Assembly (NCBI RefSeq): GCF_001620065.1
Contig: NZ_LQGV01000004.1
Span: forward strand, 248,001-312,000
DNA from: Microbacterium sp. TNHR37B
Lineage (GTDB): Bacteria; Actinomycetota; Actinomycetes; Actinomycetales; Microbacteriaceae
Reading direction: 5' to 3'
DNA length: 64,000 bases
Shown: piece after piece, positions 1 through 9,145 of the stretch
Position numbering within the stretch: the first letter of the stretch is position 1
How the letters are laid out: every line of letters begins with the position of its first letter
Notes under the pieces: model-generated
The model's database searches: none
The model's input: the letters and a program-made list of their open reading frames with translations, nothing else
What the model was told of the DNA's origin: nothing
Translations under genes and position numbers: made by a program

Positions 1-43
1 CCAGTGCGAGACGCCCCCGTTGCCGGTCATCGGCGGCCGCTCC

Positions 44-1417
44 TCAGCCTCGCGCCGCGTCGTCGGCCACCGCGAGGGCGGCGTCGATGATGTCGAGCCC
101 GCGGACGAGGTCCTCCTCCGAGATCACGAGGGGCGGGGCCACGTGCACCCGGTTGAAGTGCGTGAACGGCCACAGCCCCGCCTTCTTGCAGACAGCCGCG
201 AACGCCGTCATCGGGGCGGCGTCGGCGCCGGTGGCGTTGAACGGCACGAGCGGCTCCCGCGTCTCCCGGTCGCGGACCAGCTCGATCGCCCAGAACAGTC
301 CCCGTCCGCGCACCTCGCCCACCGACGGATGCGCCTGGGCCATCTCCGCCAACCGCGGCGCCACGACGCGCTCGCCGAGGTCCCGCACCCGTTCCAGGAT
401 CCCGTCACGCGCGAAGACCTCGAACGTGGCCACCCCGGGCGCGCACGCCAGGGGGTGCCCGGAGTAGGTGAGGCCGCCGGGGAAGGACACCGTGTCGAAG
501 TGGGCGGCGATCCGGTCGGAGATCACGACTCCTCCCAGCGGCACGTACCCGGAGTTCACGCCCTTCGCGAAGGTGATGAGATCGGGGACCACGTCGAACG
601 CCTGGAAGGCGAACCACTCGCCGATGCGTCCGAAACCGACCATGACCTCGTCGGCGATGTAGACGATCCCGTACTTGTCGCACAGGGCGCGGACCCCGGG
701 GAGATACCCCGGGGGCGGAACGAGCACGCCGTTCGTGCCGACCACCGTCTCCAGGATGATCGCCCCGATCGTGGAGGCACCTTCGAGCACGATCGTCTGC
801 TCCAGGTGGGCGAGCGCGCGCTCGGTCTCCTGCTCGGGGCTCTCGGAGTGGAAGGGTGACCGGTACGCGTACGGCCCGAAGAAGTGGACGACGGAGGCGT
901 CGGCCGGCTCGTTCGGCCAGCGCCGCGGGTCACCGGTGAGGGTGATCGCCGTCGAGGTGTTGCCGTGGTAGCTGCGGTACATCGCCAGCACCTTGCGTTT
1001 GCCGGTGACCAGGCGCGCCATCCGTACCGCGTTCTCGTTCGCGTCTGCGCCGCCGTTGGTGAAGAACACCTTCGACATGCCATCGGGGGCCACCTCGGAG
1101 ATGCGGCGGGCGAGGTCGCCGCGCACGTCGTTGGCCATCGACGGCTGGATGGTGGCCAGCCGGCCGGCCTGCTCCTGGATCGCGGCGACGAGGTCGGGGT
1201 GCTGGTGGCCGAGGTTGAGGTTGACCAGCTGCGACGAGAAGTCGAGGTAGCGCTGGCCGTCGTAGTCCCAGAACGTGGCGCCCTCGCCCCCGGCGACGGG
1301 GAGCGGATCGATCAGCGCCTGCGCGCTCCAGGAATGGAAGACGTGGCCGCGGTCGTCGGCGCGGACGCGCGCGTCGGTCGTCGCGGCGTCGGGGGTGAGG
1401 CTGTCAAGGGTGGTCAT
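44..1417 (-). CDS. class III (omega-amino acid) aminotransferase
   Basis: This 457-residue protein is a PLP-dependent class III aminotransferase, moving an amino group from an omega-amino acid or amine to a keto acid acceptor, probably pyruvate. The fold-type I signature is visible: an acidic residue in IADEVMVGFGR (Asp about 256) and the Schiff-base lysine in ITFAKGVNSGY (Lys about 285). The ATG at 1417 was chosen because family homology begins shortly after it; the frame stays open upstream only as antisense to the next gene. It lies 23 bases downstream of the semialdehyde dehydrogenase gene, so the two are probably co-transcribed. That pairing suggests beta-alanine or a similar omega-amino acid as amino donor, yielding a semialdehyde for the dehydrogenase. 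Exact substrate is inference; a taurine or putrescine aminotransferase is also possible. Confidence 0.9.
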   Translation of the reverse strand: MTTLDSLTPDAATTDARVRADDRGHVFHSWSAQALIDPLPVAGGEGATFWDYDGQRYLDFSSQLVNLNLGHQHPDLVAAIQEQAGRLATIQPSMANDVRGDLARRISEVAPDGMSKVFFTNGGADANENAVRMARLVTGKRKVLAMYRSYHGNTSTAITLTGDPRRWPNEPADASVVHFFGPYAYRSPFHSESPEQETERALAHLEQTIVLEGASTIGAIILETVVGTNGVLVPPPGYLPGVRALCDKYGIVYIADEVMVGFGRIGEWFAFQAFDVVPDLITFAKGVNSGYVPLGGVVISDRIAAHFDTVSFPGGLTYSGHPLACAPGVATFEVFARDGILERVRDLGERVVAPRLAEMAQAHPSVGEVRGRGLFWAIELVRDRETREPLVPFNATGADAAPMTAFAAVCKKAGLWPFTHFNRVHVAPPLVISEEDLVRGLDIIDAALAVADDAARG

Positions 1418-1440
1418 CGTGTGCTCCGGATCGTCGGGGG

Positions 1441-2970
1441 TCAGGAGTTCTGGGGGAAGCCGAGGTTGATGCCGCCGTGTGCGCCGTCGCCGCGCGTCGC
1501 GGGGTCGATCCACCGTGCGGTGACCGCCTTCTCGCGAGTGAAGAAGTCGAACCCGTGCGCGCCGTAGGCTTTGGCGTCGCCGAACAGCGACTGCTTCCAA
1601 CCGCCGAACGAGTGGTAGGCGACGGGGACGGGGATCGGCACATTGATGCCGATCATCCCCACCTGCACCTCGTGCTGGAAGCGCCGGGCAGCACCGCCGT
1701 CGTTGGTGAAGATCGCCGTGCCGTTGCCGAACCGGCCGGAGTTGATGAGGTCGACGCCCGCCTGGAACGAGGGGACGCGGACGACCGACAGCACCGGTCC
1801 GAAGATCTCCTCGGTGTAGGCGCGCGAGGACGTGGGCACTCTGTCCAGCAGGGTCGGACCGAAGAAGAAGCCGTCTTCGTGCCCGTCGACGGTGAGGCCG
1901 CGACCGTCCACGACGACCTCGGCGCCGTCCCGCTCGGCGGTGTCGACGTACGCGGACACGGTGTCGCGATGGGCACGGGTGATCAGCGGCCCCATGTCGG
2001 GCTCGCCCGCGTCGTCTCCCGCGCCGTTGCCGATCCGCAGCCGAGCGATCCGGTCGCGGATCTTCCCCACCAGGGCGTCGGCCACCGGGTCGACCGCGAG
2101 CACCACCGAGATCGCCATGCAGCGCTCGCCCGCGGCGCCGTAGCCCGCGTTGACGGCCTGATCGGCGACGAGGTCGAGGTCGGCGTCGGGAAGGACCAGC
2201 ATGTGGTTCTTGGCTCCGCCGAGAGCCTGCACGCGCTTGCCGGTGCGGGCGGCGTTCTCGTAGATGTACTGGGCGATCGGGGTGGAGCCGACGAACGAGA
2301 TGGCCTGCACGACGGGCGAGTCGAGCAGGCCGTCGACGGCTTCCTTGTCGCCCTGCAGCACCGTGAACACGCCGTCGGGGAGCCCCGCCTCCTGCCACAG
2401 CCGCGCCAGCCACAGGGCCGCGGAGGGGTCTTTCTCGCTGGGCTTGAGGATCACGGCGTTGCCGGCGGCGATCGCGATCGGGAAGAACCACATGGGCACC
2501 ATGGCGGGGAAGTTGAACGGCGAGATGATGCCGACCACGCCGAGGGGCTGGCGCAGCGAGTACACGTCGATGCCGTTGGACGCGCTCTCGGAATAGGCGC
2601 CCCGAACGAGGCTCGGGAAGCCGCAGGCGAGCTCCACGACCTCCTGGCCACGGAGGATCTCGCCCATCGCATCCGAGCCGACCTTCCCGTGCTCGGCGGT
2701 GATGAGCTGCGCGAGCTCTCCCTTGCGGGCGTTGAGGAGCTCGCGGAAGGCGAAGAGCACCGCCTGGCGCCTGGCGATCGACGTGCTGCGCCACTGCGCG
2801 AAGCCCCGCTCGGCCGAGGCGATCGCGGCGGCGATCTCGGACGCGTCGGCCAGGGCCACGCGGGCGGTCTCTGCCCCGGTCGCCGGGTTGAACACGGGGG
2901 CGGTGCGCCCGCTCGTCGACGCGGTCTCGGCGCCGTCGATCCAGTGGCTGATGATCCGCTCGTCCGTCAT
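1441..2970 (-). CDS. mmsA: CoA-acylating (methyl)malonate-semialdehyde dehydrogenase
   Basis: The 509-residue protein belongs to the aldehyde dehydrogenase superfamily, MMSDH branch, which converts malonate or methylmalonate semialdehyde, CoA and NAD+ to acetyl- or propionyl-CoA and CO2. Seen in the sequence: SPFNFPAMVPMWFFPIA around residues 150-167, the catalytic Cys at about 284 in GERCM, and GGAKNH at about 251-256 instead of the ELGGK motif of hydrolytic aldehyde dehydrogenases, as expected for a CoA-acylating enzyme. Length is normal for the family. It is divergent from the PucR-type regulator, with 95 bases between the starts, and leads a two-gene operon with the aminotransferase. Likely role: final step of beta-alanine, polyamine-derived or valine catabolism. 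Confidence 0.9.
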   Translation of the reverse strand: MTDERIISHWIDGAETASTSGRTAPVFNPATGAETARVALADASEIAAAIASAERGFAQWRSTSIARRQAVLFAFRELLNARKGELAQLITAEHGKVGSDAMGEILRGQEVVELACGFPSLVRGAYSESASNGIDVYSLRQPLGVVGIISPFNFPAMVPMWFFPIAIAAGNAVILKPSEKDPSAALWLARLWQEAGLPDGVFTVLQGDKEAVDGLLDSPVVQAISFVGSTPIAQYIYENAARTGKRVQALGGAKNHMLVLPDADLDLVADQAVNAGYGAAGERCMAISVVLAVDPVADALVGKIRDRIARLRIGNGAGDDAGEPDMGPLITRAHRDTVSAYVDTAERDGAEVVVDGRGLTVDGHEDGFFFGPTLLDRVPTSSRAYTEEIFGPVLSVVRVPSFQAGVDLINSGRFGNGTAIFTNDGGAARRFQHEVQVGMIGINVPIPVPVAYHSFGGWKQSLFGDAKAYGAHGFDFFTREKAVTARWIDPATRGDGAHGGINLGFPQNS

Positions 2971-3065
2971 GGGAACCCTTCGGTCTCGGGGCGATGTCGG
3001 ACAGATCGTACGATCATCACCTAGGCTGAGAATCCCAGTTTTGCAGAGCGGAAGAGGGGCGCCGG
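2971..3065. promoter_or_regulatory. divergent promoter region with GATCGTACGATC palindrome
   Basis: This is the 95-base region between mmsA (minus) and the PucR-type regulator (plus). It contains a perfect 12-bp palindrome GATCGTACGATC at 3004-3015, overlapped by the decamer GACAGATCGT (3000-3009). The same decamer recurs at 12601-12610 upstream of the polyamine transporter operon. Both are reasonable candidates for PucR-type regulator binding, but that is inference. GGAAGAGGGG at 3050-3059 is a strong ribosome binding site for the GTG at 3066. Confidence 0.5.
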
Positions 3066-4730
3066 GTGCCTGAACGTCGCGAAGAATCCTCGATCCAGAC
3101 GGAACGTCCGATCCCGCACGAGAGTCTCCCGACCGTCCGTGAGGTGCTCGCCCTGGACGCGGTCGAGGCGGGCCATCCCGAGGTGCTCGTCGGGGGTGCG
3201 GCGCTGGATGCCCGCGTGCGCTGGGTGCACGCGTCCGACAGCGGGGGCGTGGCGCGGCTTCTCGACGGCGGAGAGCTGTTGCTGTCGACGGGCTCGGCGT
3301 GGCCGGAGGAGCCGGCGCAGTTGCGCGCCTTCGTGCTCTCGCTCGTCCAGGCCGGTATCGCAGCGCTGATCCTGGAGCTCGGAACGCACTACCGCTACGC
3401 GCCGGCCGTCGTGGTCGAGGCGGCTCGCGAGCAGGGGATGGCCCTGGTGGTCCTGCGGCGCGAGGTGAAGTTCGTCGCGGTCACCGAGGCGGTCCACCGC
3501 CGGATCATCGCCGATCAGAACGCCGCCCTCCGCGCCCGCGATGACGTGCGCGCCCGGTTCACGGCGCTCGCCCTCCGCGGGTCTCCCGCCGACTACATCG
3601 TCCATCAGCTCGCGCAGACCCTTGCCGCGCCCGTCGTCCTCGAGTCTCTTGCGCACGACGTGATCGTCGCCGAGGTGCCGGTCTCCCGCGAGGAGGAGAT
3701 CCTGGCGCGGTGGGAGGTGCGCTCGCGCCTCGCGCACCGCCGGGGGCCGGGGGACTGGCTCATCGTGCCGGTGGAGGCGCGCGGATTCCGCTGGGGGTAC
3801 CTCGTCGCCCTTCCCGGCCCGGCGCATCCCGCGGGCCGAGCGGCCGTGCTCGAGCAGGGTGCGATCGCCCTCGCCCTCGGGCGACTGACCGACGGCGCGG
3901 TCGACGAGTGGGCGCGCATCGGTCAGCGGCGACTCGTCGACGGGCTCCTCGCGGGACGGTTCGCGGGGCACGCCGACGCCGCTGCGCGGCTGGAGGCGGC
4001 GGGGCTCCCGCTCGACGGCGCACGGCTGTACGGGATGGTGGTCACGGGTGGCGAGGTCGAGCCGGCCACGGCCGATGCAGCCGCCACTGTCCTCGGCGGG
4101 CGGGCCCTCGTGGGCACCCTGCCGGCCGGGGTGGCGACGGGGCCGGGCGCGACATTGCTCGTGTCGATTCCCGCCCGAACGCCGTTCGACGCCGAGGCGG
4201 CCCGGCGCTTCGCGGAGGCGCTGAGCCCCGCCGCCGCGCGCCTCGTCCTCTCGGTGGGGGCGCCGGCGCACGTCCGTGGCGGAGAGGGCGCCGGAGTGGA
4301 GGGGACGACCGTGCAGGCCGGAATCGAGCGAGCCCTCACGTCGCTCCAGGAGGCGATCGATCTGGCCCGAGCCCCGCAGGGGCGTCCGGGCCGCGGGCCG
4401 CATGTCCGGCGGGCGGAGGAACGCCCGCTGGCGCGACTGGTGACGGCCCTCCGCGACGATCACCGCGTGCTCGATCACGGGGAGAGGATGCTCGCTCCGC
4501 TCATCGAGTACGACCTCGCCCGCGGCGGTGACCTCCTCGACGTCCTCGGGGCGATGCTCGCCCACCCCGGCAATCGCACGGCGGCGGCGACGGCGTCGCA
4601 TCTGTCGCGGTCGGTGTTCTACCAGCGGATCGCGCTCATCCAGGAGCTCCTCGCCGTCGATCTCGACGACGGCGAGATCCAGACGGCGCTGCACCTCGCC
4701 CTCCTCGTCCGCCGCTCGGTCGCGCCCTGA
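3066..4730 (+). CDS. PucR-family transcriptional regulator
   Basis: The 554-residue protein has the architecture of PucR-type regulators: an N-terminal purine-catabolism (PucR) domain over roughly residues 15-140, a central region with GGDEF-like relicts, and a C-terminal PucR helix-turn-helix (about 495-550, with NRTAAATASHLSRSVFYQRI). Such proteins are cytosolic activators or repressors of nitrogen and amine catabolism that respond to a pathway metabolite. The GTG at 3066 is supported by a purine-rich ribosome binding site six bases upstream and by the start of homology; no ATG lies nearby in frame. It is divergent from mmsA, so it probably controls the mmsA-aminotransferase pair and perhaps the polyamine operon. 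A long open frame on the opposite strand here is a GC-rich shadow. Confidence 0.88.
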   Translation: MPERREESSIQTERPIPHESLPTVREVLALDAVEAGHPEVLVGGAALDARVRWVHASDSGGVARLLDGGELLLSTGSAWPEEPAQLRAFVLSLVQAGIAALILELGTHYRYAPAVVVEAAREQGMALVVLRREVKFVAVTEAVHRRIIADQNAALRARDDVRARFTALALRGSPADYIVHQLAQTLAAPVVLESLAHDVIVAEVPVSREEEILARWEVRSRLAHRRGPGDWLIVPVEARGFRWGYLVALPGPAHPAGRAAVLEQGAIALALGRLTDGAVDEWARIGQRRLVDGLLAGRFAGHADAAARLEAAGLPLDGARLYGMVVTGGEVEPATADAAATVLGGRALVGTLPAGVATGPGATLLVSIPARTPFDAEAARRFAEALSPAAARLVLSVGAPAHVRGGEGAGVEGTTVQAGIERALTSLQEAIDLARAPQGRPGRGPHVRRAEERPLARLVTALRDDHRVLDHGERMLAPLIEYDLARGGDLLDVLGAMLAHPGNRTAAATASHLSRSVFYQRIALIQELLAVDLDDGEIQTALHLALLVRRSVAP

Positions 4731-4760
4731 GCCGCGTCGCCCGCACCGGAGGGAACCGCG

Positions 4761-5102
4761 TCAGGCGAGGTAGACCTTGCGGAGGGTCTCGCGGACCGTC
4801 CAGACCGTGCGCATGCCGGCTTCCAGCCGCACGATCGCGCCAGGAGTGAGCCCGATCGCCGGAAGCGCGGGGTCGACGAACTCCACCGTGGCGTCCCCGG
4901 CGACCACCACGAACACCTCGTCGATCTCGGTGTCGCTCATCGCGCCCGGCGTCATCTCCCAGACGCCGATCCCCATGTCCTCGTCGAGGTCGACCGATCC
5001 GGTAGCCGGGCTTCCCGACACGACCTGCGCGGTCGGAACCGGTGTGAGCGTCACCTCGACGTCGGCCGCGGTGACCACGACACCCGCATCCAGCTCCGTC
5101 AC
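4761..5102 (-). CDS. small cupin-fold protein (Cupin_3/DUF861 type)
   Basis: This 113-residue single-domain cupin has the spacing of the Cupin_3 (DUF861) family: an acidic EIDEVFVVVAGDATVEF strand pair, then PGAIVRLEAG and a C-terminal TVWTVRETLRKVYLA strand. Family members are found beside amine and ethanolamine genes and are thought to bind small molecules, but the reaction is unknown. The GTG start at 5102 overlaps the stop of the upstream oxidoreductase as GTGA, implying translational coupling; a longer frame upstream is only a shadow of that gene. It is the last gene of the seven-gene amine operon and converges with the PucR-type regulator. Confidence 0.8.
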   Translation of the reverse strand: MTELDAGVVVTAADVEVTLTPVPTAQVVSGSPATGSVDLDEDMGIGVWEMTPGAMSDTEIDEVFVVVAGDATVEFVDPALPAIGLTPGAIVRLEAGMRTVWTVRETLRKVYLA

Positions 5103-6535
5103 GAATCGAACCCCAATCCCAGCGCGTCCAGTGTCTTCAGCAGGAGGTTGCGCTTGCCCTCGTTGTGGTCCGCCCGGTCCATCGACCAGCGGGTCGCGTT
5201 GATCCCGATCGCCGCCGCCGGCTCGGGCGGGAAGGGGAGCGGTCGCGCGCGGACCATCTGCAGCGCCGTCCGCTCCGTCTCGGAGCCGTCCAGCAGATCC
5301 AGCATGACATTGCCGGCGAATCGCGTCGACCCCACGCCCAGCCCGGTGAACCCGGCCGCATACGCCACGCGCCCCGCGCGGGCGGTGCCGTAGAAGGCGG
5401 TGAACTGGGTCGAACTGTCGATCGCTCCCGCCCACTGGTGCGAGAACCGCACTCCTTCCAGTTGCGGGAAGGTCGTGAAGAAGTGGCTGGCGAGCTTCGC
5501 CCACACGTCGGGCCGGTGCTCATAGCGCGGATCCACGCGTCGTCCGTAGTGGTAGATCGCGTCGTAGCCGCCGAAGAGGATGCGGCCGTCCTGGGTCGGC
5601 CGGTAGTAGTGGAACTGGTTGGCCATGTCGCCGATGCCTTGTCGATCCCGCCAGCCGATGTCCTCCCACTGCTGCGCCGAGAGCGGTTCGGTCATGAGGA
5701 CGTAGTCGTACACCGGCACGGTCATCAGGCGGTTCCGGCGAAGGAGCGAGGGGAAGACGTTCGTCGCGAGCACCGCGTGCGCCGCGGTGACGCCTCCCTC
5801 CGCCGTGCGCACGGTGACCCCAGTCGCAGTGGTCTCCAGGCTCGACACCCGTGACCGCTCGAAGATCCGCACACCGCGTTCTTCCGCGGCGCGCGCGAGC
5901 TCGGCGGCCAGGCGTGCGGGGTGCACGAGCGCACACGTGCTCTTCTCCCAGATCGCCCCGAGATAGGTCGGCGAGGCGACGGAGGCGCGCGCGGCCTCTT
6001 GATCGAGGAAGACGACGTCGGGGTCGGAGGCGGCCTCGTCGCGCCAGTCGTGGAGCCAGGCGAGCTGGTGCGGCTCGACGGCGGGGGCGAGCTGGCCGGT
6101 GCGCTCGAACTGCACGTCGAGGCCGAGATCTCTCACCGTCTGCTCGATCTCGTCGAGGTTCTCCCGCCCCAGCCGCTCCAGGGTCTGGATCTCGTCGGGC
6201 CAGCGCCGTGCGCCGTTCTCGTGCCCGTGCGTGAGGCTCGCCTCGCAGAACCCGCCGTTTCGTCCGGAGGCCGCCCACCCCACGCGGTTGGCTTCGAGCA
6301 CGACCACCCGGCGACCCGGGTCGCGGAGGGTGGCCAGGAGAGCCGTCCACAGTCCGGTGTAGCCACCTCCGACCACCACCACGTCGGCCTCGACTGCGCC
6401 GCGGAGCGTCGCTCGATCGGGGCGGAGGGCGTCGGGCAGATCCTCCATCCAGAACACGCCCGAGCGGGTGTCGCTCAGGCTGCGTCCGACCACGGCCGGG
6501 GTCGGTGCCTGCCGTTCGAAGACGGTGGTTCCCAC
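5099..6535 (-). CDS. FAD-dependent amine oxidoreductase (DAO family, PuuB-like)
   Basis: The 478-residue protein is a D-amino-acid-oxidase superfamily flavoenzyme. It shows the dinucleotide-binding motif VVVVGGGYTGLWTAL at about 53-67, the ASGRNGGFCEA segment typical of gamma-glutamylputrescine oxidase-like proteins, and a C-terminal FAD-contact segment YAAGFTGLGVGSTRFAGN. Such enzymes oxidise a primary or secondary amine to an imine or aldehyde with release of H2O2 or transfer to a quinone. It sits in an operon with a spermidine/putrescine-type ABC transporter, so a polyamine or its derivative is the likely substrate. No glutamyl-polyamine synthetase gene is visible in the window, so the strict Puu pathway cannot be claimed. 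Confidence 0.85.
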   Translation of the reverse strand: MGTTVFERQAPTPAVVGRSLSDTRSGVFWMEDLPDALRPDRATLRGAVEADVVVVGGGYTGLWTALLATLRDPGRRVVVLEANRVGWAASGRNGGFCEASLTHGHENGARRWPDEIQTLERLGRENLDEIEQTVRDLGLDVQFERTGQLAPAVEPHQLAWLHDWRDEAASDPDVVFLDQEAARASVASPTYLGAIWEKSTCALVHPARLAAELARAAEERGVRIFERSRVSSLETTATGVTVRTAEGGVTAAHAVLATNVFPSLLRRNRLMTVPVYDYVLMTEPLSAQQWEDIGWRDRQGIGDMANQFHYYRPTQDGRILFGGYDAIYHYGRRVDPRYEHRPDVWAKLASHFFTTFPQLEGVRFSHQWAGAIDSSTQFTAFYGTARAGRVAYAAGFTGLGVGSTRFAGNVMLDLLDGSETERTALQMVRARPLPFPPEPAAAIGINATRWSMDRADHNEGKRNLLLKTLDALGLGFDS

Positions 6536-6563
6536 GGAGTGCTTCCTCTCGAGATGGTGCGCG

Positions 6564-8228
6564 TCAGCCGGCGGCGTAGACGCGGGCGCCGTCGACGAAG
6601 GTCTCGAGCACGCGGGCGGTGCCGATCTCGTCGGCGGGACCGGCGAAGGGATCGCGGTCCAGGACGGCGAGATCGGCGTATTTGCCCACCTCGATCGTGC
6701 CGGTCTCTCGTTCCAGGTGGTTCACCCACGCGGAGCCCGCGGTGTAGGCCACGAGCGAGGTGCCGAGGTCGATCGCCTGGTCGGGGAGGAAGGGCTCGTA
6801 GTCGCCCTCCTCGTATCCGGGCGCCGCCTGACGGTTGACGGCGGTGTGGATGGCGGCCAGCGGGTTGGGCGAGGACACCGACCAGTCGCTTCCTGCGGCC
6901 AGCACGGCACCCGCGCGCAGAAGGTCGCCGAACGGATACTGCCACGCGTCGCGGGGTGCGCCGAGGAACGGAAGGGTGAGCTCGACCATCTGCGGCTCGA
7001 GCGTCGCCCACAGCGACTGCATGTTCGCGGCCACGCCGAGCTCGCGGAATCGAGGGACGTCGTCGGGGTGCACCACCTGGATATGCGCGATGTGGTGCCG
7101 GTTGTCGCCGCGTCCGTTGCGGGCGATCGCTTCGGCGACCGCGTCGAGGCACTCGCGCACCGCCCGGTCGCCGATCGCGTGGAAGTGCACCTGGAAGCCG
7201 AGCGCGTCCAGCCGCGGCACGGCTTCGCGCAGCACCTCGGGATCCACGAAGGAGATGCCGGAGTTGTCGGTGGGATGACCGTGACCGTCGTGGTAGGGCT
7301 CGAGCATCGCCGCCGTGAAGTTCTCGGCGACGCCATCTTGCATCACCTTGACGCTGGTGGCCTGGAAGCGTCCGTGGCTGTAGCGCTCGCGGCGTTCCAC
7401 GAGCGAGGGGATCTGCTCGAGCCCGGACCCCCGGTCCCACCACAGCGCCCCCACGACCCGGCCGGTCAGACTGCCGTCGATCGCGGCCCGCCGGTAGGTC
7501 TCGCCCTGGTCGACGAGGTCGCTGTAGTCGCCGATGATCGCGTCCTGCCACGCGGTGATGCCGTAGGCGTGCAGGTAGCGCTGGCCCGCCAGCAGCGCCT
7601 CGCGGAGGAACTCGGGCGTGGGATCGGGGATGAGGCGGTTGACGAGCGACATCGCGCCCTCGTGAAGGGTGCCCGTCGGCGTGCCGTCGCCGTCGCGCTC
7701 GATCCGCCCGTCCGCGGGATCGGGGGTGTCGCGGTCGATCCCGGCGCGCCGGAGCGCCGCGGAGTTCACCCATGCGCCGTGCCCGTCGCGGTTGGGGAGG
7801 AAGGCGGGGCGATCGGGGAGCACGCGGTCGAGCGCGGCCGCCGTCGGCGTGCCGCCGGGGAAGGCGGACATGGCCCAGCCCCCGCCGAGCACCCACTCCG
7901 ACCCGTCCTCCTCGGTCGGCGGATGGCTGCGGGCGTAGGCGGCGATGAGGTCGAGGTACTCGGCCTCGGTCGCCCCGTCGGCGAGGTCGCAGCGGAGCAG
8001 TTCGAGGCCGCCCGACACCGGGTGCACGTGGGCGTCCTGGAAGCCGGGAACGAGCAGTCGTCCCGACAGGTCGACGACCTCCGTGTGCGGACCGATGAGG
8101 TCGCGGACCTCCTCGCCGCCGACGGCGACGATCCGTCCGCCCGAGACGGCCACGGCGCTCGCGCGCGAGCGCACCGTGTCGGCGGTGAAGACCGGTCCCC
8201 CGTGGAACACGATTTCTGCGTGTGTCAT
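6564..8228 (-). CDS. amidohydrolase family 3 protein (YtcJ-like)
   Basis: The 554-residue protein is a metal-dependent amidohydrolase of the YtcJ type. The metal-binding HVH triad lies at residues 67-69 (PGFQDAHVHP), with later His residues in HAIGDRA and HHIAHIQ and a C-terminal NPLAAIHTAV / GKYADLAVLDRDPF region closing the composite domain. Members hydrolyse amide or ester bonds of mostly unknown substrates. The ATG at 8228 was chosen from the MTHAEIVFHGGPVFTAD start; the longer upstream frame is antisense to the permease gene. It is 8 bases downstream of the permease gene and 28 bases upstream of the oxidase gene, so it belongs to the amine operon. It may release an amine from an acylated or amidated transported compound; this is inference. 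Confidence 0.85.
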   Translation of the reverse strand: MTHAEIVFHGGPVFTADTVRSRASAVAVSGGRIVAVGGEEVRDLIGPHTEVVDLSGRLLVPGFQDAHVHPVSGGLELLRCDLADGATEAEYLDLIAAYARSHPPTEEDGSEWVLGGGWAMSAFPGGTPTAAALDRVLPDRPAFLPNRDGHGAWVNSAALRRAGIDRDTPDPADGRIERDGDGTPTGTLHEGAMSLVNRLIPDPTPEFLREALLAGQRYLHAYGITAWQDAIIGDYSDLVDQGETYRRAAIDGSLTGRVVGALWWDRGSGLEQIPSLVERRERYSHGRFQATSVKVMQDGVAENFTAAMLEPYHDGHGHPTDNSGISFVDPEVLREAVPRLDALGFQVHFHAIGDRAVRECLDAVAEAIARNGRGDNRHHIAHIQVVHPDDVPRFRELGVAANMQSLWATLEPQMVELTLPFLGAPRDAWQYPFGDLLRAGAVLAAGSDWSVSSPNPLAAIHTAVNRQAAPGYEEGDYEPFLPDQAIDLGTSLVAYTAGSAWVNHLERETGTIEVGKYADLAVLDRDPFAGPADEIGTARVLETFVDGARVYAAG

Positions 8229-8236
8229 CTCTCTCC

Positions 8237-9145
8237 TCACGCCCCGCCCATCGTGCGGGCGATGTCGGTGGCCGAGTCTCCGGCGCGTTTGAGGACGACC
8301 GCCACGACCGCGAGGGCCACGAGCGTCAGCAGCAGCATGATCGTCGACACGGCCGCCACTTCGGGACGCAGGCCCGAGCGCACCGCCGACAGCACGTACA
8401 CCGGCCACGGCGTCGTCCCCGAGACCTGCACGAAGGCGGCGACGATCGTGTTGTCGAGGCTCAGCGTGAACGCGAGCAGGAACCCGGCGAGCACGGCCGG
8501 CATCGCGAGGGCGAGCGTCACGCGACGGAAGGTCGTGAACGGGCTCGCGTACAGGTCGCTGGAGGCCTCTTCGAGGTTCGCCTCCTGGCCGACCAGGCGC
8601 GCCCGGACGACGTAGGAGACCACCGCGGTCGCGAACAGGGAACTGCCGATCGACAGGCGGACGATGCCGTCGTTGAACATCCCGAGCCCCCAGTCCTGGC
8701 CGAGAGTCACGAACCAGGGGAGGAGGGCCACGGCGTCCACGATCTCGGGGGTGACCGAGACGAGGAGGAGGAGCCCGAGGAACCACCACACCCACCTCCC
8801 GGGATGGCGCGCCATCGCGATGCCGGCCAGGGTGCCGAGCGCCGTCGCGATGATGGCGGAGATGAGGGCCGTGATGAGGGAGACGCGTACCGCGTTCTGC
8901 ACGGCGGGCTTGTCGAGGATCGTGCGGAACGCGTCGAATCCGAACCCGTCGAACGAGACGAGCAGCCGCCCGGTGTTGAACGAGTAGATGACGATGACGA
9001 TGATCGGCGCGAACAGGAACAGGAGCACGAGGACGCCCCAGACGTTCAAGGCGATGTCGCTCCACGACCGCGGGGCACGGCGGCCGCTCCCCAGCATGCT
9101 GCCGTCGCGCTGGCGGAGGATCGTCTCGGTCTTCGTCGCCGTCAC
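8237..9145 (-). CDS. potC: ABC transporter permease, PotC-like
   Basis: This 302-residue inner-membrane permease belongs to the spermidine/putrescine family (PotC/PotI). About six transmembrane segments are visible, beginning with WGVLVLLFLFAPIIVIVIYS, and the cytoplasmic EAA loop reads EEASSDLYASPFTTFRRVTL. The GTG start at 9145 overlaps the stop of the preceding permease by four bases (GTGA), which decides the start. It pairs with the PotB-like protein to form the translocation channel driven by the ATPase at the head of the operon. Substrate identity (polyamine versus another cationic amine) is inferred from family only. Confidence 0.9.
   Translation of the reverse strand: MTATKTETILRQRDGSMLGSGRRAPRSWSDIALNVWGVLVLLFLFAPIIVIVIYSFNTGRLLVSFDGFGFDAFRTILDKPAVQNAVRVSLITALISAIIATALGTLAGIAMARHPGRWVWWFLGLLLLVSVTPEIVDAVALLPWFVTLGQDWGLGMFNDGIVRLSIGSSLFATAVVSYVVRARLVGQEANLEEASSDLYASPFTTFRRVTLALAMPAVLAGFLLAFTLSLDNTIVAAFVQVSGTTPWPVYVLSAVRSGLRPEVAAVSTIMLLLTLVALAVVAVVLKRAGDSATDIARTMGGA

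Noticed and set aside
1477..3024. Long open frame antisense to mmsA (over 500 codons)
   Set aside because: It mirrors the third-position GC bias of a clearly recognised dehydrogenase on the other strand. Its product is low-complexity and rich in Arg, Gly, Asp and His with no family features.
3021..4694. Long open frame antisense to the PucR-type regulator
   Set aside because: The opposite frame encodes a full PucR protein. This product is Arg-rich without domains and is a GC-rich shadow.
6468..8615. 715-codon plus-strand open frame across the amidohydrolase gene
   Set aside because: Antisense shadow of a well-conserved metal hydrolase, and it extends into the next gene without regard to gene borders.
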